Origin: Pelobates cultripes
Lineage: Eukaryota > Chordata > Amphibia > Anura > Pelobatidae
Assembly: GCA_933207985.1 (NCBI GenBank)
Contig: OW240918.1
Location: forward strand, 16,802,344 to 16,866,343
Reading direction: 5' to 3'
Length of the DNA stretch: 64,000 nucleotides
The stretch's first letter is position 1; each line of letters opens with the position of its first letter. The notes beneath the pieces were generated by a model that was not told the DNA's origin, did no database searches, and saw only the letters and a list, made by a program, of their open reading frames with translations. Positions 1 to 10,040 of the stretch are shown piece after piece. The position numbers and the translations under genes are program-made.

Positions 1-855
1 GCTTTGCTTTTTATTACGACATTTTTTTTATGGCCTGAGGACAAACATTTAGTTTTTTTGCAGTACTGTAAAAATATAGAGAAAAATAACACAAGTCTAA
101 AAATACCTCATGTCATAAACGCTGCCGATGCTTAGCCAGCAGCTCTGATATGAGATATAGAATCCGCACTTAAACAAGAAAGGTTAATACAAATATTGCC
201 CCTACATAGAGCATAAAAATAACATTAAATAAAAATCTATATTACTAAAAACTGCAAGGCAAGCACACATCTTTTAATGTGTATATCCAGATGTCAAAAA
301 CAGGTCAGTGAAGCTATTTGCAGCACAAAATCAGATTTTCCAACATACTTACCTATATTACACATATCATGGAAACACTTGACTTAACAGCAACAACCAC
401 TAGACTAGGTGTTTGTCACTGCATTTTGATTAATGAGTTATATATCTAGAAGCAATTCGCCTGCAGTAAACCCATTGGCTGCTTTGCTCTCTTAGTACTG
501 GTTTCATCAAGAAGTGGCTTAGATTTCACAGCAAATCCCTAGTCTTTTTCTGGAACCAGCTGGGTAAAATGCAAATTAATGCAATGCTGAAACATGGTGG
601 AGTGTCTTATAAACTCGCCCCCAAAAATATTTTTTTACTTATTGCCAAATAACTAGTAAAAGTTCCAAAATATATAATTTTGTATTTCTTTGGCAATTAT
701 TTTTGTATTATTATTTCTCTGATGACATATCATTGTGTCTTTGTTGTGCCTACAGAGTATCCCTGTAATGGATTTAAGTATTGCAGTACCAATTAAGATC
801 GCCCATCGTTATTTTACTAAAAAGTAGCATGGCCTGTTTTTGTATGTCCATACAT
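1..855. other. AT-rich non-coding DNA
   Basis: No coding region, RNA gene or recognisable repeat was seen here. The base composition is AT-rich with many short T and A runs, as is usual for vertebrate intergenic or intronic DNA. Confidence 0.6.
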
Positions 856-935
856 TTAACCCCTTAAGGACACATGACATGCCTGACATCTCATGATTCC
901 CTTTTATTCCAGAAGTTTGGTCCTTAAGGGGTTAA
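856..935. mobile_element. 72-bp TTAA-flanked MITE, copy 1
   Basis: The element core (860-931) starts CCCCTTAAGGAC and ends GTCCTTAAGGGG, so the ends are 12-bp inverted repeats. It is flanked on both sides by TTAA (856-859 and 932-935). TTAA target duplications and CCC-starting ends are typical of piggyBac-type transposons, so this is probably a non-autonomous piggyBac-like MITE. A second copy of exactly the same length lies at 38538-38609 in the opposite orientation. Family assignment is by inference from the TSD and termini only. Confidence 0.65.
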
Positions 936-2370
936 ACCAATGGGAAGGATATTTTCTTGGTCGTATATAGATTCTGTTGAATCTAGAAGTAATTGTAGGA
1001 TTGTTGAGGTTTCTTGGGAATGCCCCCCATATTTACATAAATATCCGTTTACACATCAAGATTTACAGCAATGCTACGTTCCACAAAATGAAAGAAATTG
1101 CTTATTTTTAAATGTAAAAGAATATATTCTGAACGTGTTGTCAGGGCATGATCATTTACTTACCTTGAAGTTATTTTTGATTTATGTTCGGTTTCTTGAG
1201 CTGAAGATTCAAAAACCATAATAAATATTCATTTAAAAGGTATGATCTGGAATACATACTCCATCGAGTTTAAATATTCTAACTGGTAACTAAAGACAGT
1301 TGGGGAATGTGTGATTCTATGTATTTATATGTATATATGAATTGATTTAAATATTTACATCAAAATATACTTTCTAAAATGCACTGTATTCAATCCAATA
1401 TCCCTGTGTTTGATGATATAAGGTTGAACTGGTGTATCACTGCTCTGCTTTGATCCATTTGCTAATGTTTTAAATTGCTTAACCGTTCCAATCTTATTGA
1501 ATGTCTATCACAAAACAATCTAATGAATTTATTTAGGAATTATTTAATATTAACTATTTCCCTTCCAACTCCATTTATACACAGACTTGTTTTAAAAGTA
1601 CTTAACCAGAACATGACCTGCTTTTTTAATGATTAAGGGGATGGAGATCCTCTTCTGGTTCTACGTGCATATTTATACCTCTCGATATAAGTAAATTCTA
1701 GATCCAGTATTCTAGACCTTCTGTCCTTAATACAGTTTAAATTCACTTTTCTGGGATAACTATAAAAGGCAATGCCAACTACCAAGAAATACCAATTCTT
1801 TAACTACCCTTGTAGAGGTATGACCAGAAGGTCTTTAGTTCAAGTTACTCACTGTAAAGTGGACACAAAAAAACATTGTAGCGACACTGAGAAGATATAA
1901 TATATATATGAACTGAGTGCGAGATAATTGCTTGATTTCATTACTTCCACAAATGATAGGTGTAAAACAAGAGTCAAGAGGGAACATGTAATATGTTATA
2001 GGAAGCTTGAGAAGGTATTATCCCTGCCTGGACACTTCTATGTATAGACAAGCTAAAATAGAAACATTGGGGTACTTAGATCGTACATAATGCTAAAGAT
2101 GGATTATGGGAAATTATTATTATAGAGTGTGTATGGATGTATATGAGGCTGAAGGAAGTTTTAGTAATATTTCTAGATTTTGTAGTTAGCATATACCTGT
2201 ATTTATCCGTAACCATGTGCCATTGTTATGTAAGCTGGTGAGATATCAAATTGATCCCCGTCTCCCCAGGTGGGAGATGGACTGCATTAATGGCAGAAGC
2301 TGACAATAGCAGTTACTGCCCTGGAGTGGAACTCTCAATAATGTCAAGCAGGTCAGTACATACAATGCAT
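936..2370. other. AT-rich non-coding DNA
   Basis: No supported gene was seen. A 93-codon frame at 940-1221 has no recognisable domain and looks like a chance frame. The rest is AT-rich unique-looking sequence. Confidence 0.5.
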
Positions 2371-2373
2371 TTA

Positions 2374-3239
2374 GAAAGTATTCATACCCATTCATGTTTT
2401 CAATTTTCTTTTATGTTGCAGCCTTATGCTACAATTGCTTACGTTTTATTTTTTATTTTTCACATGAATTTACACTCAATATCCCATAATGACAAATCAA
2501 ACAACAAGAAAAGAGCATTTGACATGGAAATATATTGAGCAGAAACAAACTAAAATATCACATTGACATAAATATCAAGACCTCGAACTCGGTACTTAGT
2601 TGAGGCACCTTGGCAGAGATTACAGCCTCGAGTCTTTTTGGGTGTGATATGAGAAGCTTTGCACACCTAGATTTGGTTAGTTTCTGATGTCTGCACTTCC
2701 TTTCAAGCTCTGACAGGTTGGTTGGAGAATGTCAGTGAACTGCCTTTTTTAGGAGATGTTTGAATGGGTTCAAGTGTAGGCTTTGGCTGGGACACTCGAG
2801 GAACAATGAATATTTTAAAATGAATATTTCAAAAAGATAAATTCTTTATGAAATACTTACATTGACTGTGTTGGAATGTCACTGAAATTCTAACCCAGTC
2901 AACAGATAAACTGATATGCATTTACAGCTGTGAGACCTTATATAGACAGATGTGTGTTTTTCCAAAACATGTCCAATAAATTGAATTTGCCACATGTGGA
3001 CTTCAATCAAATTGTAGAGACATCTCAAAGGTGATCCTGAGAAATGGAATGCATCTGAGAGAAATGTCAAGTGTCATAGCCAAGGATCTGAATGTTCATA
3101 TCAATGTGATACGTTCATATATTCCTTTTAATACATTTAAAAATGTTTAAAAAATCTGTTTATTGCTTTGTCATTATGGGGTATTGATTGTAGATTGATG
3201 TGAAAAAACTATGGAAACAATTGAAGCATAAAACTGTCA
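2374..3239. mobile_element. Tc1/mariner-like element relic, internally deleted
   Basis: The two ends are inverted. CAATATCCCATAATGACAAA at 2477-2496 is mirrored by TTTGTCATTATGGGGTATTG at 3167-3186. Between them are blocks I recognise from a Tc1-like element widespread in fish and frogs: the left block includes GATTACAGCCTCGAGTC and GGTTCAAGTGTAGGCTTTGGCTG, read here at about 2580-2800 (listed in parts), and the right block includes CCTTATATAGACAGATGTG near 2938. The middle of the transposase gene is missing between about 2810 and 2920, so only the non-coding-strand ends of the gene remain. No intact transposase frame exists. The element is dead. Confidence 0.7.
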
Positions 3240-4149
3240 GTCACCCTGATTTTTAATGCAAGGTTTGACATCGCTCATCTTGCAGACTGGGATTCGAAAA
3301 CATGATCTGACCTTTAAAATAATGAGCAAATCATGTAATATTAATATATATATTAAGCAGCACTCATTTTACATATATCACCTGTGAAAGTTCTATAATC
3401 AAGTTATCAGTCTGCACTGACTGTACTTCTATCTCTTTGCTATAGTTACAGTATTTTGCTCTTGAAAGTTGTTTTTATGTTCATTCCTACAATCTAAGGG
3501 CTGCCCCCTAGTTATTTTATGATGCTACATTGTCAATTTGACCGATGGGTGACTAGGTATGAGTAATTTGACCCACGCTGCCACAACATTTATCTATTCT
3601 ACTGCCCCCCTCTTCATTAAAATCTAGACTTAATGACTGGTTTAATTGTTCCCATTGCTGAGTTGAGATACTTGTCAGTTGATTATACTTATTATGCAAG
3701 TTAAATTGCAAATTTGAATCAAATTAATTCCGCATGAATAGATAATAACAAAGATTTTATCCTTGGACTTTTCTGTCTTTATACTGACTCCATCTGTGAA
3801 GCCACATGAAAATTCTGATATTGGTTAAATTACAGCTTGGAAATGACATTATAAGTGGCTATATTTACAGTAAAACTTAAATATTAATTTGATTGAATCA
3901 ATTTAATTAAAAATTCCACTAAATATATTTAATATTAGATCATTTGAAATTCTTCAGGAGAAGCAATTTGAGCACCACAATTAAATTTTAAAAACACAGT
4001 GATATATTAAGATATTTAAAAGACACTTATTGAAATGAAGAGGAAAGACCTCCCTCGAACTATCTCAAGCTAACTCTTGTTCTGCAATTGTCCTTTTGTT
4101 CTTTTTATCATAAAGTTGTGTTTGTTTGTTCTTATGCTTTTGAAGTGAA
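3240..4149. other. AT-rich non-coding DNA
   Basis: Nothing beyond AT-rich sequence was recognised. There are several TAATTA/ATTAAT-rich patches around 3640-3980 but no frame or repeat boundary that I can support. Confidence 0.5.
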
Positions 4150-6424
4150 GATATTACACCTGGGGCAATAGGGAGTATTAGTGGTTAAATAGTTGAAAAT
4201 TAAGTATGGTGCCCCTCAAGTTTCCAACCTACTGGACCAGCATGGGAAGAGAATTTACAACCCAACTCATATCGCATATGCTTTCACTAATTTCTACACT
4301 TCACTTTATAATCTCAAAGATGACAGCAACACTATCCAACTGTCCCCTAGGGAAATTCTAGTTTCTCAGCTCTCTGAATATCTGTACTATAAATTAAATG
4401 TAATCCAAATGCAAGTCTTGTCCATAGAGATCCTTCTAGCTGACTTAGGTCCTCTAAAAGCTGCTTTTGAATGTTACTAGATCGTGGATTATATAAAATA
4501 CTTACAGGTATATATGCACCACTTATCCACACTGTAAAATTAGACCTACATTCAAGGTAACAAGTCACTCTGTCTTGGCTGGGAAGCATAAATATAATAA
4601 ATATTGTGATCTTCCCAAAATTATTGTAAATTTTCCAAATACTGCCTCTGCCTCCCTCTGCTGCCTTTTTTCAATGTGTCCAACACATTTTCACCAGATT
4701 TATATAGAGACATAAATGCTCTAGAGTTGCCAACTCTTCCCTATGCATACATCTAGGGAAGGAGTCGGAATTTCCAAAGTTATTGAATACCACAAAGCTA
4801 TGGTATTATCACAAGCCATCCATTCACATACCCTAGCTAGTGACAAGCAGTTGGTGTGCATGGAGAGGCAATACCTTCCCAGAGTGGACTTTTTGGGTTA
4901 TGTGTGGATAGCAAGAAGTCTCCGGACACAGACATTTTTTTTCTCCCAACCACCAGCTGTGCAAGAGATGTGTGGGACCAATTCTTCTTGAAATGTGGGC
5001 TTAACATTTGTCTGCCTGGTTTACTAATTACTCCCAACCTCAATTTACAGAAGTAGTATTCCTTGGGTTTTAAAAGAATAGATGACACACTGCAGGACAT
5101 CAAACTTTTACCGTATCCAAGCCTGGAAGCCATGAATAATCATCCCTATAGAGATATTTTAGATCACTGCTGAGCAGCGGAGATTCTTGCAAAACATGTT
5201 CTTCCTAGGCTAGGTCCCAATACATGGAGGCCTCACGACTTCTCCTCACTTAAAGAGCATTGAAACTATTGGTGCACTTAGTGATTTATGCTATTTAGCC
5301 CTAACTACCCAGGTTGAAACTAGCGTAAACACACTTTAAGTGCAGAGGTGGGAAGTAGGTCTGGGACACCATTTACCATTGCCAGTATGGGGACATGCCT
5401 TTTTCTCATTCAATAAAATCACAGGGTGCACTGATCACCTTGAAATGCACTATAAGCTGTTGATGCGCTAGTACATGCCACCCTCCTGATTACATAAAAT
5501 ATATGAAAACGTATACCCCATGCTGGCACTGTCAGAATGCTCAGAGAACCTTATACCATGTGTGGTGGTAGTGCCCCCGGATCCAGCAATTTTGGTCTTG
5601 GTTTCACTTTCTTTGCAATCAGTATGAGAGATTCAATCCCCAAATCCTCTGAATACTTTTTGCTTTTTTTTTCTACTCAGTTGACGCCAAAAGCTTTAAA
5701 TGATCTCTTCCTTCAAATATTAGTAGTGGCACAATTGTGCATAGCTAGGGTGTGGAGGTGTTGATGCAAGTAGTAAATGGGGTTAATGAAAATATCTTTA
5801 TATTTCATCTCTACATGTGGCCCTTGCACACTTTCATGGGAAATAAGTCAGGAATACTCATCTAGAATAAGTACTTATGGGGACCTTCCATTGGGAGACA
5901 TTTGCTTTCATCCATTGGGGGTTTTGGGCGACTTTTGTCTTTGCATGACGAGGGGTGGTGAGTGCACTCTATGGCCTGTTGACCTGTCTAAAGGGTGCCA
6001 GGGAAGCTCTTTCTTACAGTAGTCAGATGCGTAATGGTTCACTTATTTGTTTATCTGTTTAATTTGATTGCTTGTTACTTTGCTTATACTTCATGGTATG
6101 TTTTTATATAGTTACTATGAACTGCTGTGATAGGCTGTGCCATTCAGACACGTGGACACTACTGTTTCATCAACATCCAACAGAATTTTTCGCTCATTTA
6201 CCTTTTGAGCCAATCCTTTGAAACATTAGAGATGCAAATGTATATGGATAGCACATGTTTCTTATTGACTCACTTTATCTGATCATTGATGCCTCTTAGC
6301 TTGCCCCACCTGTTTGTCCATTAGTTTGTGCCGTCTGCATACTTAATTAATTCAGTTATTAATTCAGTATGTTTTTAGTTTGCATTGCAAAACCAATAAA
6401 CACAAGTTTAAAAAAATAAAATAA
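4150..6424 (+). pseudogene. L1/Tx1-like LINE ORF2 relic with 3' A-rich tail
   Basis: This is a decayed non-LTR retrotransposon on the plus strand. At 4193-4360 the frame reads like the segment before the reverse transcriptase of L1-type ORF2, including IAYAFTNFYTSLYNLKDD. At about 4595-4720 another frame gives IFPKLL and FTRFI, matching the region after the RT core. At 4750-4860 it gives REGVGISKVIEYHKAM, typical of the post-RT region. At about 5510-5600 it gives a cysteine/histidine motif, CWHC then H then C, like the ORF2 C-terminal zinc-knuckle region. The catalytic RT core is deleted near 4450-4500, and stops and frameshifts are frequent. The 3' end has AATAAA (6395-6400) and an A-rich tail. 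The 5' limit is uncertain. Confidence 0.7.
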
Positions 6425-6503
6425 AATTGTGTTAGTTATGTTTCCTGAAACTCTAGGAGGACTCCATTCCATTGCTCCCATTGCTAGTACTTGGTGCAAC
6501 ATT

Positions 6504-6727
6504 TATTAGATCAGGGGTTCTCAAGTTTGTCCTCAGGACCCCCTACCAGTCCAGGGTTTAGGGATTACCTGGGTGTGTCTAAGGTGTTTAGGAAAAGAAA
6601 AAAAACACCTTAGAGTCTAAGGTGTTTTTTTCCCTTTTTATAAACACCTGAGACACACCCAGGTAATCCCCAAATCCTGGACTGGTAGGGGGTCCTGAGG
6701 ACTGGGTTGAGAACCCCTGTATTAGAT
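6504..6727. mobile_element. hAT-type palindromic MITE with 8-bp TSD
   Basis: The element is 6512-6719 (208 bp). It begins CAGGGGTTCTCAA and ends with the inverse, TTGAGAACCCCTG. The inverted arms extend inwards for most of the element, around a centre of AAAACACCTTAGAGTC. It is flanked by a perfect 8-bp duplication, TATTAGAT, at 6504-6511 and 6720-6727. The 8-bp TSD and CAGNGGTTCTCAA terminus are those of hAT transposons. There is no coding capacity, so it depended on a transposase supplied elsewhere. Confidence 0.85.
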
Positions 6728-7687
6728 CATAGTAAAACAAATGCAGCAAGCTATTGCAGAGTATCATTTAAAAACAAAGTTATATCTGAAGATTCTTTTA
6801 CTGTGATCCTGTCTGTGAGACTTAGAACCAAAAAGTAAGATAACCACAGAAAACCTATTCAAACATTCAATAGCTCCTTCTGCTGTTGGAGTGTGACAAA
6901 TACACTCATTATGTATGAAGTTTGACATTGCTACTCAACTTTCTTTTTAACTGTCAGGTCTATCATGATATCATTCTTAGCCTCTTCTGCCCAATTGTAT
7001 TCAACAGAAGAAGTCCTTTTCCTTCCGATGGCTTTCCTCCATTTGCTAGTTTTTCATCCACGCAATCCTATAACCACCTCAAAACTTTCCAGTTTAGCTA
7101 GATCTCCTGCTCACAATCTATTTGTGGATCTTTCCATCTTGCACTTGGTAGCCGTTAGATGCTCTCAAAGCCTCAAGTCTGTTAGCTCCTAAATTTAGTC
7201 TGGTGGCTCCTATATATAGTCTTGTGGCAGTGTATAACAGTGTGAAGGTTCACACAAGACCTTATTTGACAATATTTGACAATAATTAAATGCACAAATG
7301 TTTTTCAATGGGGTCTGTCTACTAAATAGTGATTTATTTATTTTATTTGGGCAGCAGAGTGTCCCTTTAAGGACTTCAAGGGCTGCCTCTGGTCTCTTAT
7401 TCCCATTACACACACAGCTTCTTTTCTTCTGCTGTATACATGTTTTATTTTCCCTTAGTATGGATTCCAGGGCATTTAAGATGACACTAAATGATTATAA
7501 AGCAATAACACAATTGTGTAATTGTCCTTCATATCTTTCTTAATAGAATGTAGCTATTGCAGCATTCACATCTTGATGCATTTTCTTGACTGTTTTTTTA
7601 ACCTCAGTGTATACAGTTTTCTTAAAATATACTGTTAGTTTACTGTTAAAAGCTCATGCAGCTCATTGAAAGGGATCCACATACCTA
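6728..7687. other. Non-coding DNA
   Basis: No supported feature was found. A short stretch at about 7350-7400 (AGTGTCCCTTTAAGGAC) resembles the end of the frog ACACTATAGTGTCC repeat but cannot be bounded. Confidence 0.4.
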
Positions 7688-8727
7688 TTACTGTGTGTTT
7701 ATTGTTTGTGAATTAATTGATCGTCTTCTACTATCAGGTTCACAGATGTGAGTCCGAAGCCTCATCAGGCGTGTGATCCTGTGGGTTTTCTCTGCCGCCT
7801 GCATGGTTAAGGCCCGTGGGGTGGACCACCGGTATGGTATACTTGCTTCTTGTAATCTCCGGGTTATAGGCTGCATAGATTGGCGCCAATGCAGGGTGGA
7901 GTGGGCAAGATCCTGGTAGAAAGTCAAATGGTGTGACTCAAAGGCCAGAGTCAAAGGCCAGAGGTGTTTTGCTCCTCAGAGATAATGTCTCTAGGGGAGG
8001 CTACTGGTGCTCTTGGCGACTTTGTGATCCGGTATGCGCTATCCAGGACTATCAACTTTGCCAGTTTGGCAGGTAGTACTGTGGCCAGCAATTGTCAGAG
8101 CATGTGAGGAAGCTCTTCTGAAGTCACCACGTCTGAGACCTGGCTGATCTTGAGGTTCTTTCTGCAGCCTTGGTCATCCATGGCGTCTACATTGTGATTA
8201 GTGGCAGTTTGCGAAGTCTGCAGCGATTGTACCCTCTCCTTCATGGAGGTGAGGCCCATCTTGAGGCCCGTCACTTCCTCTTCTGTGACTCATACCCTCT
8301 CCATGACTGCATGTACTTCTTCCTTTACCAGCGCTATGTCTACATCGAACAGCGTGCGTGTACACTCTTATATGTTTGCTTTGTCTTGTTTCGTGGAGGG
8401 TGTTGAAGCTGATGCTGCTTCTGGTGCACTGGAGCCTGATGGAGTAGGCTTGGTAGGCCTTGCTTGGGGTGGACTGACCTCTTTGTCTGACAGGTCTGTT
8501 GAGGCCTCTTTGTCCACCCCGTCTGAGGCTTTCGGGATGGGAGTGCCCGTTAATAATTTGCTGATGTCTCTTATCCTGGGGATTGTCATGGCCGGGGTCT
8601 TTGGCCTCATGTGCCCCATCTCAGGCGAGATATGCATCATGCAAGGAGATGTGTAGTGAGCCCAGTCGTTAAAGTCTCCGCATGCCCTGCAGGAAACCAC
8701 AGGTCGCTGGACCTGTATGTCCGCCAT
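7688..8727 (-). pseudogene. L1/Tx1-type LINE ORF1 (RNA-binding protein) pseudogene
   Basis: Reading on the minus strand from a start at 8725-8727, the frame opens MADIQVQRPVV and continues for 119 codons, with a Cys-rich patch near the N-terminus and a Ser/Pro/Thr-rich stretch. A TAA stop then interrupts it. In the same frame follow a heptad-like coiled-coil segment (VKEEVHAVMERV, then after a TGA stop TEEEVTGLKMGLTSMKERVQ) and an RRM-like segment starting RKNLKISQVSDV and ending SAYRITKSPRAP then PRDII. After a frame change, FYQDLAHSTLHWRQSMQPIT and IPYRWSTP match the C-terminal domain of frog L1-type ORF1 proteins. This order (coiled coil, RRM, C-terminal domain) is that of L1 ORF1p. At least three stops and one frameshift make it non-functional. 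ORF2 does not follow. Confidence 0.7.
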
Positions 8728-8769
8728 GTCTTGTGGGTTGATTTAGCATGCGATCCATAAAAAAATGGC

Positions 8770-8862
8770 ATGTAGTTACATAGTTACATAGTTACATAGT
8801 TACATAGCTGAAAAGAGACTTGCGTCCATCAAGTTCAGCCTACCTCACAGGTGTTCCGTGAG
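8770..8862. repeat. ACATAGTT short tandem array plus frog interspersed repeat
   Basis: The 10-bp unit ACATAGTTAC is repeated about four times at 8772-8810. It runs into GCTGAAAAGAGACTTGCG and GTCCATCAAGTTCAGCC, a sequence I recognise as a high-copy interspersed repeat of anuran genomes. A related, longer copy seems to be present at 37303-37720. Confidence 0.6.
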
Positions 8863-9612
8863 TCGTCCCACAGGCTTGGCTGTCACTTCTGGGAGTCGAT
8901 GAAGCGTAATTTGGCCGATTATTGTGAGATTAAGATTCTAGGGCCCGGAGCTGTGTGAAATGGCGTCTGCTCCATTTGGTTGCTTGGCCTTGCCCCCTGC
9001 CCTCCACCCCCCTTTCTGTCTGAATTTTCCATAGCAGATAGTTTCATCAATTCAGTTTTGCAACTTCAAATTGCATATCGGTCCTACTTGGCATTCTTTT
9101 CTATTTACTCCAGCACTTTAGATGATGATTAAAACATTTTTTATGTCGTGAAGTGCAATATATTGCTTCTCTTTAATGTAGCTTTATTTTTGGATGCATG
9201 TACTGGGTCCAGAAGCTGTTAGTTATGCTTTGCTGGAATAACTTGAGCAAGGTTTAATTAAGCACAGGGGGATAAAATATTACTTGTGCTAGAAATAACA
9301 GAAATTTGTCAGAGTAGCAAAAACACAGTAAACTTAGAACCAGAGAGTTAATTAACCATAGAAACATGGAGAAAATGTGGACAAACTGTCATAAGGTTTT
9401 GCTATTTACACTAGTAAATGTGTCACTTACTGTTGGAGTTTGACAAATATTTAATGTGTTTGATATTACTAACCCAACAGTTTTCAGAGGATAGAAAGAA
9501 AACAATAAATCATCGAGGCATGGGAATCGATTTGTAAAATTATGTTAAAAAAAAAAAAAAACTACATTGGAGATTTTTTCCCCAAAGCAACTATTTTTTT
9601 CCCTCAAAATAA
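8863..9612. other. Non-coding DNA
   Basis: No gene or bounded repeat was recognised. A homopolymer A run lies at about 9547-9561. Confidence 0.4.
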
Positions 9613-10040
9613 TGCTGTTTAGAGGGACACTATAGGTACTCAGACCACTGCATCTCATTTCAGAGGAACTACAATGTTTATACTGCAGGGTAAAGACTGC
9701 TGTAGTGACCGTCTACCAGACAGCCACTAGAGGCGCTTCATGGCTTTTCATGGAGTTTAACTTGGTGATACAACACTGGACATCCTTATGCTTTGCAGCA
9801 TCTTCATGATTCCTTTAGGCAAGCATTGATTCAATGCTTTCCTACGGGAAAGGTCTAATGCCCTCATCGCGTTGATGTCAGAAGAAGAGGAGGCGCAGCC
9901 AGGAGGCAGAGCCAGCACCAAGGGACCTCAGAAAAGAGATAAGAGAAGAAAATGTTTCTTTTAAACCCTTTCATCACTGGAGGGGCGGGGGGCTGGCCTA
10001 TAGTTAACTGCTGAGGGATACTATAGTGTTAGGGATACAG
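9613..10040. repeat. Frog MITE-like repeat with ACACTATAG termini
   Basis: The left end contains AGAGGGACACTATAGG and the right end GAGGGATACTATAGTG. These are imperfect inverted termini about 420 bp apart. The interior (CAGCCACTAGAGGCGC, then a GC-richer block with GGAGGCGCAGCC) is typical of a repeat family seen again at 13446-13745 and 42249-42560. No coding capacity is visible. I do not know its transposon superfamily. Confidence 0.55.

Noticed and set aside
8170..8656. Plus-strand frames of 78 and 151 codons
   Set aside because: They are antisense shadows of the minus-strand L1-type ORF1 pseudogene.
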